Assembly (NCBI RefSeq): GCF_900142415.1
Contig: NZ_FRAU01000006.1
Location: 62,001-126,000, forward strand
From: Rhodothermus profundi
GTDB taxonomy: Bacteria > Bacteroidota > Rhodothermia > Rhodothermales > Rhodothermaceae
DNA: 64,000 bases
Direction: 5' to 3'
In this document: piece after piece, positions 17,033 through 31,037 of the stretch
How positions within the stretch are numbered: position 1 is the stretch's first letter
Layout of the letters: the number at the start of each line of letters is the position of its first letter
Translations under genes and position numbers: made by a program
The notes under the pieces: model-generated
Databases searched by the model: none
Told to the model about the DNA's origin: nothing
What the model saw: only the letters and a program-made list of their open reading frames with translations

Positions 17033-19537
17033 ATGCGGCACGGAGATCTGCTTTACCTGCTGGACGACGATCCGGAACAGAGCATCCCACTGCCCACGCC
17101 GGACGAGCAGCAGGCAATGAGCGCCGAGGAAGTGCCGGAAACCCTGCCTATCCTGGCGCTCCGTAACACGGTGCTCTATCCGGGCGTGGTGTTGCCCATT
17201 ACGATTGGCCGCGACGCTTCCCTGAAGCTTGTGCGTGATGCGTTTGCGGGCGATCGGCTGATCGGTGTCGTAGCCCAGCGAAGCAGTGAAATCGAAAATC
17301 CGACGCCGGACGACCTGTATCAAGTCGGAACGGTCGCTTCGATCCTTAAGCTGATTAAAATGCCCGATGGATCGAAGTCGATCGTCATTCAGGGACGGCG
17401 CCGGTTCGAAATAGCTGAGTTTACCCAGACAGACCCCTACTTTGTGGCGCGGGTGCAGCCGCTGGACGATAGCATTGAAGGCGTCGACGAGGTTGAACTG
17501 CAAGCGCGCGTCCGGTCCATCAAAGAACTGGCCGTCCAGATCGTCAACCTGTCGCCCAACCTGCCCAGCGAGGCAGCTTATGCGATTCAGAGCATTGAAT
17601 CGCCGCCATTTTTGATCTACTTCATTGCTTCCAACCTGCCAATTGACGTAGCGGCCAAGCAGGAGCTGCTGGAAGCCCGCTCCATTCTGGAACAGGCCGA
17701 CCTGCTCATGCAGCATCTGTCGCGTGAATTGCAGGTGCTGCAGCTCTCGCAAGAGATTCGCTCGCGGGTTAAAAGCGATGTCGATCGGCAGCAGCGGGAG
17801 TATCTGTTGCGGCAGCAGCTTAAGGCCATTCAGGAAGAGCTGGGCGAAGCAGACGAAACCGCTGAGATTGAGGAACTGCGTAAACGGGCCGAAGAAAAGC
17901 CGCTGCCGGAGCATGCGCGCAAGGCGGTGCTGAAGGAAATTGAGCGGCTTTCTCGGATGAATCCGGCCTCGCCTGACTACGCCGTTACCCGCAACTACAT
18001 TGACTGGATTCTGGAGCTGCCCTGGCTGGAGTACTCCGAAGACCATCTAGACCTGCAGGAAGCTCAGCGCATCCTTGACGAGGACCACTATGGGCTGGAG
18101 CAGGTCAAGAAGCGGATCCTCGAATATCTGGCCGTGCTCAAGCTCAAGGGCGACATGAAAGCGCCCATTCTGTGCTTTGTCGGTCCTCCTGGCGTCGGAA
18201 AGACGAGCCTGGGCAAAAGCATTGCACGAGCGCTGGGCCGGAAGTTCGTTCGGGTCAGCCTCGGGGGCGTGCGCGATGAAGCTGAAATTCGCGGGCATCG
18301 GCGGACGTACGTCGGGGCGCTGCCTGGCCGGATCATTCAGGGCATGAAGAAAGCAGGCACGGCCAACCCCGTCTTCATGCTCGACGAAATTGATAAGCTA
18401 GGCGCCGACTTTCGGGGCGATCCGGCCAGCGCCCTCCTGGAAGTGCTTGACCCGGAACAGAACTACGCCTTCAGCGACCACTACCTGGAGCTTGAGTATG
18501 ATCTGTCGCGCGTGCTGTTTATCGCCACGGCCAACTATCTGGACCTGATCCCGGCTCCGCTGCGGGACCGCATGGAAATCATCGAAATCAGCGGGTACAC
18601 GCAGGATGAAAAGCTCCAGATTGCCAGGCGCTATCTGGTGCCGCGACAGGTCGAGCAGCATGGACTCCAACCGGAACAGTTCAGCATCACCGACGAAGCG
18701 CTCCGGGAGATTATTGACGGCTACACGCGGGAGTCGGGTGTGCGTCAGCTCGAACGCACGATTGCTTCGGTGGTCCGCGGCGTCGCTAAGAAGATCGCCA
18801 TGGACGAAATTGAGTCGGCCCATGTAGACGTAAGCGATCTGAAGGAGTACCTGGGGGCCCGGAAGTATTTCTCGGAAGTGGCTGAGCGCACCGAGGAACC
18901 TGGCGTAGCCACAGGCCTGGCCTGGACGCCGACTGGAGGCGATATTCTCTTCATCGAGGCTTCGGCTGCCCGAGGCAACGGCCGCTTGATCCTTACTGGC
19001 CAACTCGGCGACGTCATGAAGGAGTCGGCGCAGCTAGCCTATTCCTATGTAAAAGCGCATGCCCAGGAGCTGGGCATCCCGCTTGACGCGTTCCGTTACT
19101 GGGACGTGCACGTGCACGTGCCGGCAGGTGCTGTGCCGAAGGATGGTCCGTCGGCCGGCGTGGCGCTGCTGACTGCGTTGGCTTCGCTCTTTACGCAGCG
19201 ACGCGTGCGGCACACCGTAGCCATGACCGGCGAGATTACGCTTCGAGGCCTCGTGCTGCCCGTTGGTGGCATCAAAGAAAAAGTGCTGGCCGCCAAACGT
19301 GCCGGCATCCAGACTGTCCTGCTCCCGGAAAAAAATCAGAAAGACATTGAAGAAATTAAACCTGAATCGCTCGAAGGACTGGAAATCACTTACGTTCGGC
19401 GAGTCCACGAGGTACTAGCCCAGGCGCTGGAACCCGAACCGGTGCGCGATCCTCAGGAAGTTTACCACGTGCCGGAGGCCGAACGCACGCCTGCTCCCGC
19501 TAACGGCGCCGCCTCCAGTACCGTCATTGCCGAGTAG
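17033..19537 (+). CDS. lon: ATP-dependent protease Lon
   Basis: 834 residues. The N-terminal LAN substrate-binding domain ([19 protein letters not shown]) is followed by coiled helices ([14 protein letters not shown]), an AAA+ module with Walker [10 protein letters not shown] (from residue 384) and Walker [11 protein letters not shown], and the LonA protease domain. The catalytic Ser707 lies in [12 protein letters not shown] and the catalytic Lys near residue 750 in [10 protein letters not shown]. Lon degrades misfolded and regulatory proteins in the cytoplasm. The 159-base upstream region has no recognisable heat-shock CIRCE element. A terminator follows the stop. Confidence 0.98.
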   Translation: MRHGDLLYLLDDDPEQSIPLPTPDEQQAMSAEEVPETLPILALRNTVLYPGVVLPITIGRDASLKLVRDAFAGDRLIGVVAQRSSEIENPTPDDLYQVGTVASILKLIKMPDGSKSIVIQGRRRFEIAEFTQTDPYFVARVQPLDDSIEGVDEVELQARVRSIKELAVQIVNLSPNLPSEAAYAIQSIESPPFLIYFIASNLPIDVAAKQELLEARSILEQADLLMQHLSRELQVLQLSQEIRSRVKSDVDRQQREYLLRQQLKAIQEELGEADETAEIEELRKRAEEKPLPEHARKAVLKEIERLSRMNPASPDYAVTRNYIDWILELPWLEYSEDHLDLQEAQRILDEDHYGLEQVKKRILEYLAVLKLKGDMKAPILCFVGPPGVGKTSLGKSIARALGRKFVRVSLGGVRDEAEIRGHRRTYVGALPGRIIQGMKKAGTANPVFMLDEIDKLGADFRGDPASALLEVLDPEQNYAFSDHYLELEYDLSRVLFIATANYLDLIPAPLRDRMEIIEISGYTQDEKLQIARRYLVPRQVEQHGLQPEQFSITDEALREIIDGYTRESGVRQLERTIASVVRGVAKKIAMDEIESAHVDVSDLKEYLGARKYFSEVAERTEEPGVATGLAWTPTGGDILFIEASAARGNGRLILTGQLGDVMKESAQLAYSYVKAHAQELGIPLDAFRYWDVHVHVPAGAVPKDGPSAGVALLTALASLFTQRRVRHTVAMTGEITLRGLVLPVGGIKEKVLAAKRAGIQTVLLPEKNQKDIEEIKPESLEGLEITYVRRVHEVLAQALEPEPVRDPQEVYHVPEAERTPAPANGAASSTVIAE

Positions 19538-19544
19538 CTGCTGC

Positions 19545-20063
19545 TCAACGGGCACGAAGTATGGAGGCTGCTTCGTGCCCGTTTTCTTTTTTCCGCGTTA
19601 GCTCACAGGGTCCTGTCCGCTGGAGCATTGGCGCATAACGCGCCACAACCTCCAGAAAGGCTTCGGGATCTTCCGGTGCGATAATCAGCCAGTTGGGGCG
19701 ATGGGCCCAGCCATACTCAATGCGCAGGGCATGACGCAGGGAAAGGCTAAATCCGATCGCCCGAAGCGAAAAATGCCGCCAGGGATGATGGCGGGTGATA
19801 CGCTGAATGCGCGCATAGGGGATGCGAAAGTGAATCAATCCAGCATGCACAATCAGGGCCTCGGGATTTGCTTCATAACGCAGGGGCCAGATCAGCACCC
19901 GCATCAAAAAAAGATCCAGGCTCCCCACCAGCAACAGGATCAGTCCGGCCTCGACTTTTCCCCGACTGAGCAACCACCCTCCCACCCCCAGGGGCGAGAG
20001 CATGCAGAGTACCAACAGAACTGCCAGCCCACGGTTTATGCGGGGTCGGAAGACGAAGGACAT
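19545..20063 (-). CDS. PH-like (YdbS-type) membrane protein, function unknown
   Basis: 172 residues. Two adjacent hydrophobic segments (LAVLLVLCMLSPLGVGGWLL and AGLILLLVGSLDLFLMRVLIW) occupy the first 65 residues. A small domain follows in which YEANPEALIVHAGLIHFRIPYARIQRI and WLIIAPEDPEAFLEVV resemble bacterial PH (bPH, YdbS-like) domains. Such proteins sit in the cytoplasmic membrane and have no settled function. It overlaps the end of a small upstream frame by 28 bases and may form a three-gene unit with the two small genes at 20036-20584. Its last 15 codons contain the terminator of lon. Confidence 0.65.
   Translation of the reverse strand: MSFVFRPRINRGLAVLLVLCMLSPLGVGGWLLSRGKVEAGLILLLVGSLDLFLMRVLIWPLRYEANPEALIVHAGLIHFRIPYARIQRITRHHPWRHFSLRAIGFSLSLRHALRIEYGWAHRPNWLIIAPEDPEAFLEVVARYAPMLQRTGPCELTRKKENGHEAASILRAR
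19549..19592 (+). terminator. Terminator of lon, embedded in the end of the opposing gene
   Basis: An 11-bp perfect stem, CGGGCACGAAG / CTTCGTGCCCG, with an 11-base loop is followed by GTTTTCTTTTTT. It begins 12 bases after the lon stop. It lies wholly inside the 3' coding end of the - strand membrane gene that stops at 19545. Confidence 0.88.
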
Positions 20064-20323
20064 GTCGAAGCATCAGCCTTAGACTCCCGGGCCGGCCGAC
20101 TGGTTGAAGGTGGTGGCGTTTCTTCAAGAACCCGCGCCTCCTCAATGCGCGGGTCCATGCCTTCCTGGAAAGCGCGCTTGCTCTCGACTGCAATACGGGC
20201 TACATGCCGGATGAACCGCTTGAGCAACCCTTTACCAGCGTGGGCAGCCATTCCCGCCACAAAAACCGTTTTGCCTAAGGCATTTAACTGTTCAAACTCC
20301 ACAACGCGACGCGGACGCTCCAT
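20036..20323 (-). CDS. Small hypothetical protein (95 residues)
   Basis: I do not recognise a family. The first two thirds read as a plausible protein with amphipathic helices (LGKTVFVAGMAAHAGKGLLKR, IRHVARIAVESKRAFQEG), and the tail is Ser/Pro-rich and probably disordered. It starts 15 bases after the 81-residue gene and overlaps the start of the PH-like gene by 28 bases. This compact same-strand packing is the main reason for calling it. A longer + strand frame crosses the region but has a random composition. Confidence 0.5.
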   Translation of the reverse strand: MERPRRVVEFEQLNALGKTVFVAGMAAHAGKGLLKRFIRHVARIAVESKRAFQEGMDPRIEEARVLEETPPPSTSRPARESKADASTCPSSSDPA

Positions 20324-20338
20324 TGCCGCCGTCCGGTT

Positions 20339-20584
20339 TCAGGATTGGTCCGTTGCCGTTGCCCTGTTGGAACCGCTTGCAGCCCTGCGCTGGCTGGATT
20401 CCATGCAACGCTCTAACCCACGAGCCAGCAGCGCCCCTACCGCTTCAATACCGTCGGCCAGCGTAGCAGCGGTCGCTTCAATCAGAAACCGCGCCTTATC
20501 TTCCAGCCGAAGTCGAATGAACGCATTCCGTACCTCCTCGTAACGGGGAGCCTCCATGACCAACGCCTCCAGATTAAAATTCAA
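20339..20584 (-). CDS. Small hypothetical protein (81 residues)
   Basis: No known family was recognised. The sequence is mostly helical and amphipathic (YEEVRNAFIRLRLEDKARFLIEATAATLADGIEAVGALLARGLERC), of a type seen in small accessory or phasin-like proteins, but this resemblance is only structural. It is divergent from rsgA, with about 50 bases between the two starts, and heads a possible three-gene - strand unit ending at 19545. Confidence 0.5.
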   Translation of the reverse strand: MNFNLEALVMEAPRYEEVRNAFIRLRLEDKARFLIEATAATLADGIEAVGALLARGLERCMESSQRRAASGSNRATATDQS

Positions 20585-20636
20585 CCTGTAGCAATAGACG
20601 AACGCACAATCGCAGAGGTTTCAAACAGGTATCACA

Positions 20637-21596
20637 ATGGGTAAACAAGACACCGGCCCGCGATTAGAAGGAACAGTTATTCGAGCAACCGGCAGTTGGT
20701 TCGACGTGCAGGCCGACGGCCGCGTTATTCCCTCACGCGTCCGCGGCAAATTCCGGCTGTCCGGGAAGGATACGACCAGTCCGGTCGTTGTAGGGGATCG
20801 GGTTACCGTACGGCTTAACCCAGACGGCACCGGACTGATTGTTGACGTGCACCCCCGCCGCAACGAGCTTTCCCGACGCGCAGCCGGCCGTCGCCATAGC
20901 CTGCGTCACGTCATTGCCGCCAATATTGACTTCGTATGGATCGTGCAGGCCGTGCACCTACCTGAGCCTAACCCTGGCTTTATCGACCGCGTCCTGGTAG
21001 CCGCCGAGCGCTATGAGATTCCTGCCGGCTTAATCATCAACAAGGTCGATTTGATAACGGAAGACGATCAGCCCGCAATTGACGCGTTAGAACATCTGTA
21101 CGCCGATCTGGGCTACCGGGTGCTACGTACGAGCGCAGTGACAGGCGAAGGGCTGGACGTACTCCGCGAGGCGCTGCGCGACAAAACCAGTGTGGTGACC
21201 GGCCCTTCCGGCGTAGGCAAATCATCGCTGCTCAACGCGATCGAACCAGGCCTCAACATCCGCACAGCTCCGGTCAGCGAAAAAACCGGGAAAGGACGCC
21301 ACACCACTACCTACGTAGCCCTCTATCCCCTTTCAATTGGCGGATTTGTCGTCGACACCCCGGGCTTGCGAGAGTTTGGCGTAACCGATCTGGAACCCGC
21401 CGAACTTTCGCACTATTTCGTGGAATTTCGCCCCTACCTTGCTGCCTGTCGCTTTCCTGACTGCACGCACGAACACGAACCCGACTGTGCCGTCAAAGCG
21501 GCTGTCGAAGCCGGAGAAATCGCTGAAGAACGTTACTTCAGCTATCTTAATATTCTGCAAAGTTTGAAGTTAGGGGAAAAAGATGTCGGTCGATAG
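20637..21596 (+). CDS. rsgA: Ribosome small-subunit GTPase RsgA
   Basis: 319 residues. An N-terminal OB-fold (GTVIRATGSWFDVQADGR) is followed by a circularly permuted GTPase: G4 NKVD at residues 135-138 comes before G1 GPSGVGKSS at 189-197 and G3 DTPGLREFG. The zinc knuckle CRFPDCTHEHEPDC ends the core. RsgA binds the 30S subunit late in maturation and releases assembly factors on GTP hydrolysis. The gene stands alone between a divergent small-gene unit and the large hybrid kinase. Confidence 0.97.
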   Translation: MGKQDTGPRLEGTVIRATGSWFDVQADGRVIPSRVRGKFRLSGKDTTSPVVVGDRVTVRLNPDGTGLIVDVHPRRNELSRRAAGRRHSLRHVIAANIDFVWIVQAVHLPEPNPGFIDRVLVAAERYEIPAGLIINKVDLITEDDQPAIDALEHLYADLGYRVLRTSAVTGEGLDVLREALRDKTSVVTGPSGVGKSSLLNAIEPGLNIRTAPVSEKTGKGRHTTTYVALYPLSIGGFVVDTPGLREFGVTDLEPAELSHYFVEFRPYLAACRFPDCTHEHEPDCAVKAAVEAGEIAEERYFSYLNILQSLKLGEKDVGR

Positions 21597-21727
21597 GGCA
21601 AAAACGGACATTTTTTCCGCATAGCCCTTTCTGAGCCCCTTCTGCGTTGCTCCTTCAAACTGGAATGGCTTTTGTCTGTCCGCACCACCAAGGGTGCCCT
21701 TTGACAAAAGCCATCCTAGAGGTTCGC

Positions 21728-25753
<4,026 letters not shown>

Positions 25754-25762
<9 letters not shown>

Positions 25763-28330
25763 CCGACGGCGGCGTTTCCGTTGTCCTTTACGACGCGTAG
25801 CTTTTTCTTCCAGCAATGCCAAGGCTTCCTCTAATGTAAGAGCTTCAGGAGCACGTCCTTCAGGCAACGACGCGTTGACGCGCCCGTGTTTTACATAAGG
25901 ACCATACCGTCCCTCCCAGATCTCTATAGGCTCGCCGGTCTCGGGATGGGTACCGAGAACGCGCAGCGGCCGACTCCGCGCCTCCTTTTCGGCCAGCAGC
26001 TCCAGCGCTCGCTCTAGATCAATCGTAAACACGTCATCCTCATCCTTAAGCGAGGCGAACGTTCGGCCGTGCTGCACGTACGGACCGTAGCGACCAATGC
26101 CTGCCAGCACCGGCTGACCGGTTTCCGGGTGCGTCCCCAGCGTGCGCGGTAGCTGCAACAACGCCCGCGCCTTCTCCAGGTCCACCACCGCCGGTTCCAT
26201 TCCTGGTGGCAGAGCTACCCGCTTGGGTTTACCCGCCCGTTCATCATCGCCGAGTTGCACATAGTAGCCATAAGGTCCTCGCTTTAATAAGACTGGCAGG
26301 CTGGTTTCTGGGTCAATGCCAAGCACCCGATCTTCGGTCTGGCCTTCTCGAAGGATTTGCTCCAGCTTTTCGCGGGTCAGATCGCCAGGCGCCAGATCAG
26401 ACGGCAATGAGGCGGTCACGATCTGGCCGTCCAGCGGTCCTTCAACGTACGGCCCATACCGGCCAACCCGCACCACATAGGGCTCCCACTGCGGAAAGCG
26501 GATGGTCGAAACTTCGCGTGGATCCACACGCCGGAGCGCCTCATCAATCATCCGCTCTAGCCCTTCTTCGCCTTCATAAAACTGACGCAAGTAAGGCACT
26601 GTCTTTTGCCGGCCTGCCGCAATTTCATCAAGCGCTTCTTCCATTTGCGCGGTAAAGCCCAGATCGACGAGCTTTTCAAAATAGGCTTCCAACAGGTTAT
26701 TGGTAGCAAACGCCATGAATGTAGGTACGAGCTGGTTGCCGCGCCGCACCGCGTAGCCTCGCTGCAGAATCGTGTCAATAATGGTCGCGTAGGTGCTGGG
26801 TCGACCAATGCCCTCCTGCTCAAGTGTTTTAACCAGCGTAGCTTCCGTATAGCGGGCAGGGGGACGCGTCTCATGTCGCTGGGGAATGAGCTGAAGGCAA
26901 CGCGGACGATCTCCCTGCCGTAAAGGAGGCAAGGGTTGATCCCGATCTTCCAGGGCAGCTTCTGGATCGTCACGCCCCTCCACATAGGCCCGGAAAAAAC
27001 CAGGAAACTCAACGGTTCGGCCCGAAGCGCGAAAACGCGCCACCGGTTCCCGATCACCGGCCTCCAGATGCACGGTCAACAGGCGCAGCCGCGCATCGGC
27101 CATCTGGGAGGCTACCGTCCGTTTCCAGATGAGATCATACAACGCGGCATCGACACCGATTAATCCCAGTTCTTCGGCGGTTTTCATGTCGCGTCCAGCA
27201 GGCCGAATGGCTTCATGCGCTTCTTGCGCGTTGCGGACGCGGCTTCGATACTGGCGCGGACGGGGACTGAGATATGCGCTGCCATAGCGCTCCGCAATGG
27301 TGCGACGGCTGGCTTCGATAGCCTCCTCTGATAGATGGGTCGAGTCGGTACGCATATAGGTGATATAGCCCTGCTCATAGAGGCGTTGGGCAATTTGCAT
27401 CGTTTGCCGCGCCGATAGTCCTAACTTTCGACTGGCTTCCTGCTGCAGCGTGGAGGTAATAAAGGGCGGCGCGGGCGAGCGCGTCACCACCCGCTCTTCC
27501 ACATCGACCACCCTCCAGCCCTCTGCGTGCAATCGCTCGGCCAACGCGCGCGCCTGCGCTTCGTCAAGCAAAACGACATCGCGCCCAGCCGTCAGCCCCG
27601 GCCTCAACTGTCCGGTATGCTCATCAAAGTCCTTACCACCGGCCACCCGAATGCCACCGACATGGGTCAGCACAGCCTCGAACGTCTGTCCCTCTTGCTC
27701 CAGCAGTGCTTTCAGATCCCAGTAAGTGGCCGGAACAAAGGCGATACGCTCTTTTTCTCGCAATACGAGCAGCCTGACAGCCGCACTCTGGACGCGACCG
27801 GCTGACAGACGCGGTGCAATTTTACGCCAGAGCACAGGCGACACCAGATAGCCGACAAGCCGGTCCAGGATGCGCCGGGCCTCCTGGGCTTCAACCAGAT
27901 TATAGTTGATCTCTCGGGGATTGCGCAGTGCCTGTTCGATCGCCTCTCGCGTAATTTCGTGAAAGACCATGCGCCGAACAGGCACTTTAGGTTTGAGCAC
28001 TTCGACCAGGTGCCAGCCGATGGACTCACCCTCTCGATCTTCGTCGGTGGCGATATACAACTCGTCTGCTTCCTTCAGAGCTTTCTTGAGCTGTTGAACA
28101 ACCTTGCGCTTGTCTGGCGGAATAACGTAAAGGGGCTCGAAGTCGTGGTCAATACGCACGCCCAGGCGTGCCCACTCTTCCTGCTTAAGCTGCTCCGGTA
28201 CTTCGGCTGCCGAGGCGGGCAGGTCACGAATATGCCCCATGCTTGCCTCAACGCGAAAGCCATCCTTCGGCAGAAAATTGCGGATAGTGCGTGCTTTTGT
28301 AGGCGACTCGACAACGACCAGGCGCTTCAT
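25754..28330 (-). CDS. topA: DNA topoisomerase I
   Basis: 858 residues. It starts with the TOPRIM domain ([30 protein letters not shown]). The active-site tyrosine is Tyr325 in [10 protein letters not shown]. The C-terminus carries no cysteine zinc fingers. It has about four beta-type repeats of the form 'GxHPETGxPV..GRYGPYVxxG' and ends in a basic tail ([11 protein letters not shown]), the layout known from Bacteroidota and Actinobacteria type IA enzymes. It relaxes negative supercoils. The leader upstream holds several hairpins (see the regulatory entries). Confidence 0.97.
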
Positions 28331-28359
28331 AGGCGATCAGGCTGCTTCCATACATAAAA

Positions 28360-28386
28360 CCGCCCGGCTTATTAAGACCGGGCGGG
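28360..28386 (-). promoter_or_regulatory. Terminator-like hairpin in the topA leader
   Basis: Read on the - strand, CCGCCCGG-T-CTT, loop AAT, AAG-CCGGGCGG is followed by TTTT. It lies 29 bases before the topA start, so transcription of topA must pass through it. A second hairpin (CCGGAA-7-TTCCGG, 28401-28419) precedes it. Attenuation or mRNA protection is an inference; only the inverted repeats and the T-run are observed. Confidence 0.55.
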
Positions 28387-28445
28387 CAGTCTCACGCCTA
28401 CCGGAAGGCAACGTTCCGGCAGGAGTTGCGCCGAAGTTTAAACAG

Positions 28446-28481
28446 GAAAAAGGGGAACCGGCTGTTTGGCCGATTCCCCTT
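28446..28481 (-). terminator. Terminator of the beta-oxidation operon
   Basis: On the - strand a 13-bp stem with one wobble (AAGGGGAATCGGC / GCCGGTTCCCCTT) and a 6-base loop ends in a T-run. It begins 18 bases after the stop of the acyl-CoA dehydrogenase gene, the last gene of the operon. Confidence 0.85.
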
Positions 28482-28499
28482 GTGTTGTGGGTGCTGTTG

Positions 28500-31004
28500 C
28501 TACGATGGTGTTGTTACCGCTTCATGGCTACCATCTCCGGCGGGTTCAATCCCGGCCGGTGGCGCATTGTAGTAGCGCTGGTATTCTTCAAGCGTGAAGG
28601 CATCGACCTGGATAGCATCCCAGCGGGCGGCTTCGGCTTCCTGAATGATGCGGGCTTCTTCGGCGGTGAGGATGCCTTTTTCGACGGCCTGTCGCACCAT
28701 CTGCTCCGGCCGCGCTTTGGTGAGCTCGCCACGCTTGAGCGCGGCATAAACTTTCTTGAGTAGCTCGTCTTCCTGGTAGGCCAACTGGAAAGCCCGCTCC
28801 AGGCGACCGAGCGCTTCGTTGGGATCGGAGGGCACGTACATACCCGCCGTCATCCGCTCGCGCTGCTCACCTGGCGTCAGCATGCGCTGCACGACCCGGT
28901 GCCCTAGCGCATCCGAGGGCGGCGTGCTCAGCCGGTTCAGGCGCGACCACCAGGCGGCCGGTCCGCGCAGGAACCAGGTCAGCCCCGGGATGCGCAGGTT
29001 GTCGAAGAGGCCATCAAAGGCTTGCTGCATACGGGCAAACGCATACTGCATTGCCCAGTCGAAGAACGGCCGATCTTCTTCGCGGCGTCCTTCGGCCTCA
29101 AAGCGTCGCATGGTGGCGGCTGCCAGGTACATCCACGAAAAGATGTCGGCAAACCGCCCGGTGAGTTTTTCCTTGCGCTTCAGGTTACCTCCCAGGGAGG
29201 CCATAGCCAGGTCAGCCAGGAACGCAAAGGTGGCCGATGCCCAGGCCAGTTTCCGAGCATAGCGAGCTGCCGGTCCCGAAACGCCTGTCCGTGCCAGGCG
29301 CCCGCGCGACAGGCTCAGCAGCAGGGCGCGGGCTCCATTGCGGATGACCAGCCCGACATGCTTCCAGAAGGCCTGATCAAATGCTTTTACGTCGCCCTGC
29401 TCCAGCGCCGAGATCTCTTTGTAGGCATAGGGGTGGCAGCGAATAGCCCCCTGCCCAAAGATCATCAGCGTACGGGTCAGGATGTTGGCGCCTTCGACGG
29501 TAATTCCGATCGGCGTGGCGATGTAGCCGTGGGCCAGCAGGTTGCGCGGTCCGCGCGAGATTCCATTACCGCCCAGAATGTCCATGCCATCGTTGATAGC
29601 CTGCCGCGCCAGCTCGGTTGTGTTGTATTTCATAATGGCCGAGACCACCGCCGGTTTGGCCCCCCGATCCAGCCCGCCGCAGGTGTAGACGCGGCTGGCT
29701 TCGATCAGGTAGTTAAAGCCTCCGATGCGCGCCAACGGTTCTTCAATGCCTTCAAATACGCCAATAGGCAGGCCAAACTGGCGACGCACCTTGGCGTGAG
29801 CCGAAGTGACGCGATAGATCAGCTTCACCCCTCCTGCCGACGAGGCGGGCAGCGAAATGCCTCGGCCGGCTGCCAGCGACTCCATGAGCATACGCCAACC
29901 TTTGCCGGCCCACTCCGGCCCTCCAATGATCGCGTCGATGGGCACCACCACATCGTGTCCCTCTACCGGACAGTTATAGAAGGGCACGCCCAGCGGATCA
30001 TGCCGCATGCCCAGCTTCACCCCCGGTGTATTGGTCGGGATCAGCGCACAGGTAATGCCGACGTCTTCTCCCTTCCCCAGCAGATTTTCGGGATCGCGGA
30101 GTTTGAAAGCCAGCCCCAGCACTGTGGCGATAGCTGCCAGCGTGATGTAGCGTTTCTGGAAGTTCAGGCGAATGTATAGCTTCCCGTCTTCACCCCGAAA
30201 CACAACGCCGCTGGCCTGAATGGCTCCTGCATCAGATCCAGCGCCCGGTTCGGTCAATGCAAAGGCAGGGATTTCCTCACCCCGGGCCAGGCGGGGCAGG
30301 TAATAGTCGCGCTGGGCCTGCGTTCCATAGTGAATGAGCAGCTCTGCTGGCCCCAGCGAGTTGGGCACCATTACAGTGGTAGCCAGCGGACCGCAGCGCG
30401 AGGCGAGCTTCTGCACGATGGCGCTGTTAGCCAGTGCCGAGAAGCCCAATCCGCCGTACTCTTTCGGAATAATGATGCCCAGGAAACCTTTTTCCCGGAT
30501 AAATTGCCATACTTCCGGGGGCAGGTCGCGTCGGCGCCAGACTTCCCAGTCATCCACCATCCGGCAGAGTTCCTCGACGGGCCCCTCCAGGAAGGCCCGC
30601 TCTTCTTCAGTGAGCGACGGATAGTTCGTCTCGCGAAGGAGTCGGTGGAAGTTGGGCTTTCCGGCGAACAGCTCGCCTTCGACCCAGACAGTGCCTGCTT
30701 CGATAGCCGTGCGCTCCGTGTCCGAGATTTTGGGCAGGAAGCCAGAGGCGCGCATCAGGCTCATGAGCGGTTTCGAGACGAGCGTCTGCCGCAGGGGTTT
30801 CAGGTTAAAAATGACGGCCAGCACGCCAAAAACCGCCCAGAGCCATCCGGGAGCTCCTACGCCATATAGCACAAGAGCCGTTGCCAGTGTCCACAGCGCC
30901 AGCGGCGCGCCCGTAAAGGCTAAGACCAGCGCTACCACGAGCACGCCCAGAACGATCCAGCCAGCACCTACGGCTTCCAGAAAGTGATAGAACGGCAGGT
31001 TCAT
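28500..31004 (-). CDS. fadE: FadE-type acyl-CoA dehydrogenase
   Basis: 834 residues, close to the 814 of E. coli FadE. Two hydrophobic segments at the N-terminus (WIVLGVLVVALVLAF and the stretch to about residue 65) would tether it to the membrane. The flavin dehydrogenase core follows, with FIREKGFLGIIIPKEYGGLGFS, PAFALTEPGAGSDAGAIQ and NDGMDILGGNGISRGP. The long C-terminal extension is typical of FadE. It catalyses the first beta-oxidation step, acyl-CoA to trans-2-enoyl-CoA. The start has a strong GGGAGGGG ribosome site. It is the last gene of the fad operon, 33 bases after the thiolase. Confidence 0.93.
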   Translation of the reverse strand: MNLPFYHFLEAVGAGWIVLGVLVVALVLAFTGAPLALWTLATALVLYGVGAPGWLWAVFGVLAVIFNLKPLRQTLVSKPLMSLMRASGFLPKISDTERTAIEAGTVWVEGELFAGKPNFHRLLRETNYPSLTEEERAFLEGPVEELCRMVDDWEVWRRRDLPPEVWQFIREKGFLGIIIPKEYGGLGFSALANSAIVQKLASRCGPLATTVMVPNSLGPAELLIHYGTQAQRDYYLPRLARGEEIPAFALTEPGAGSDAGAIQASGVVFRGEDGKLYIRLNFQKRYITLAAIATVLGLAFKLRDPENLLGKGEDVGITCALIPTNTPGVKLGMRHDPLGVPFYNCPVEGHDVVVPIDAIIGGPEWAGKGWRMLMESLAAGRGISLPASSAGGVKLIYRVTSAHAKVRRQFGLPIGVFEGIEEPLARIGGFNYLIEASRVYTCGGLDRGAKPAVVSAIMKYNTTELARQAINDGMDILGGNGISRGPRNLLAHGYIATPIGITVEGANILTRTLMIFGQGAIRCHPYAYKEISALEQGDVKAFDQAFWKHVGLVIRNGARALLLSLSRGRLARTGVSGPAARYARKLAWASATFAFLADLAMASLGGNLKRKEKLTGRFADIFSWMYLAAATMRRFEAEGRREEDRPFFDWAMQYAFARMQQAFDGLFDNLRIPGLTWFLRGPAAWWSRLNRLSTPPSDALGHRVVQRMLTPGEQRERMTAGMYVPSDPNEALGRLERAFQLAYQEDELLKKVYAALKRGELTKARPEQMVRQAVEKGILTAEEARIIQEAEAARWDAIQVDAFTLEEYQRYYNAPPAGIEPAGDGSHEAVTTPS

Positions 31005-31037
31005 GATCCCCTCCCTGTATGGTTGGCGGTTGCTGCC

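Noticed and set aside
17006-18046. - strand frame of 346 codons
   Set aside because: Antisense to lon, which is certain.
19701-20543. Long + strand frame of 280 codons opposite the small-gene unit
   Set aside because: Its translation has a random composition with no domain or ribosome site, and it opposes the PH-like membrane gene, which has clear hydrophobic segments.
21595-21628. Possible terminator after rsgA
   Set aside because: Only a 5-bp outer and a 4-bp inner stem with a large internal loop; too weak to annotate.
29022-30179. + strand frame of 385 codons
   Set aside because: It lies opposite the clearly recognised FadE dehydrogenase and reads as the shadow of its codon pattern.
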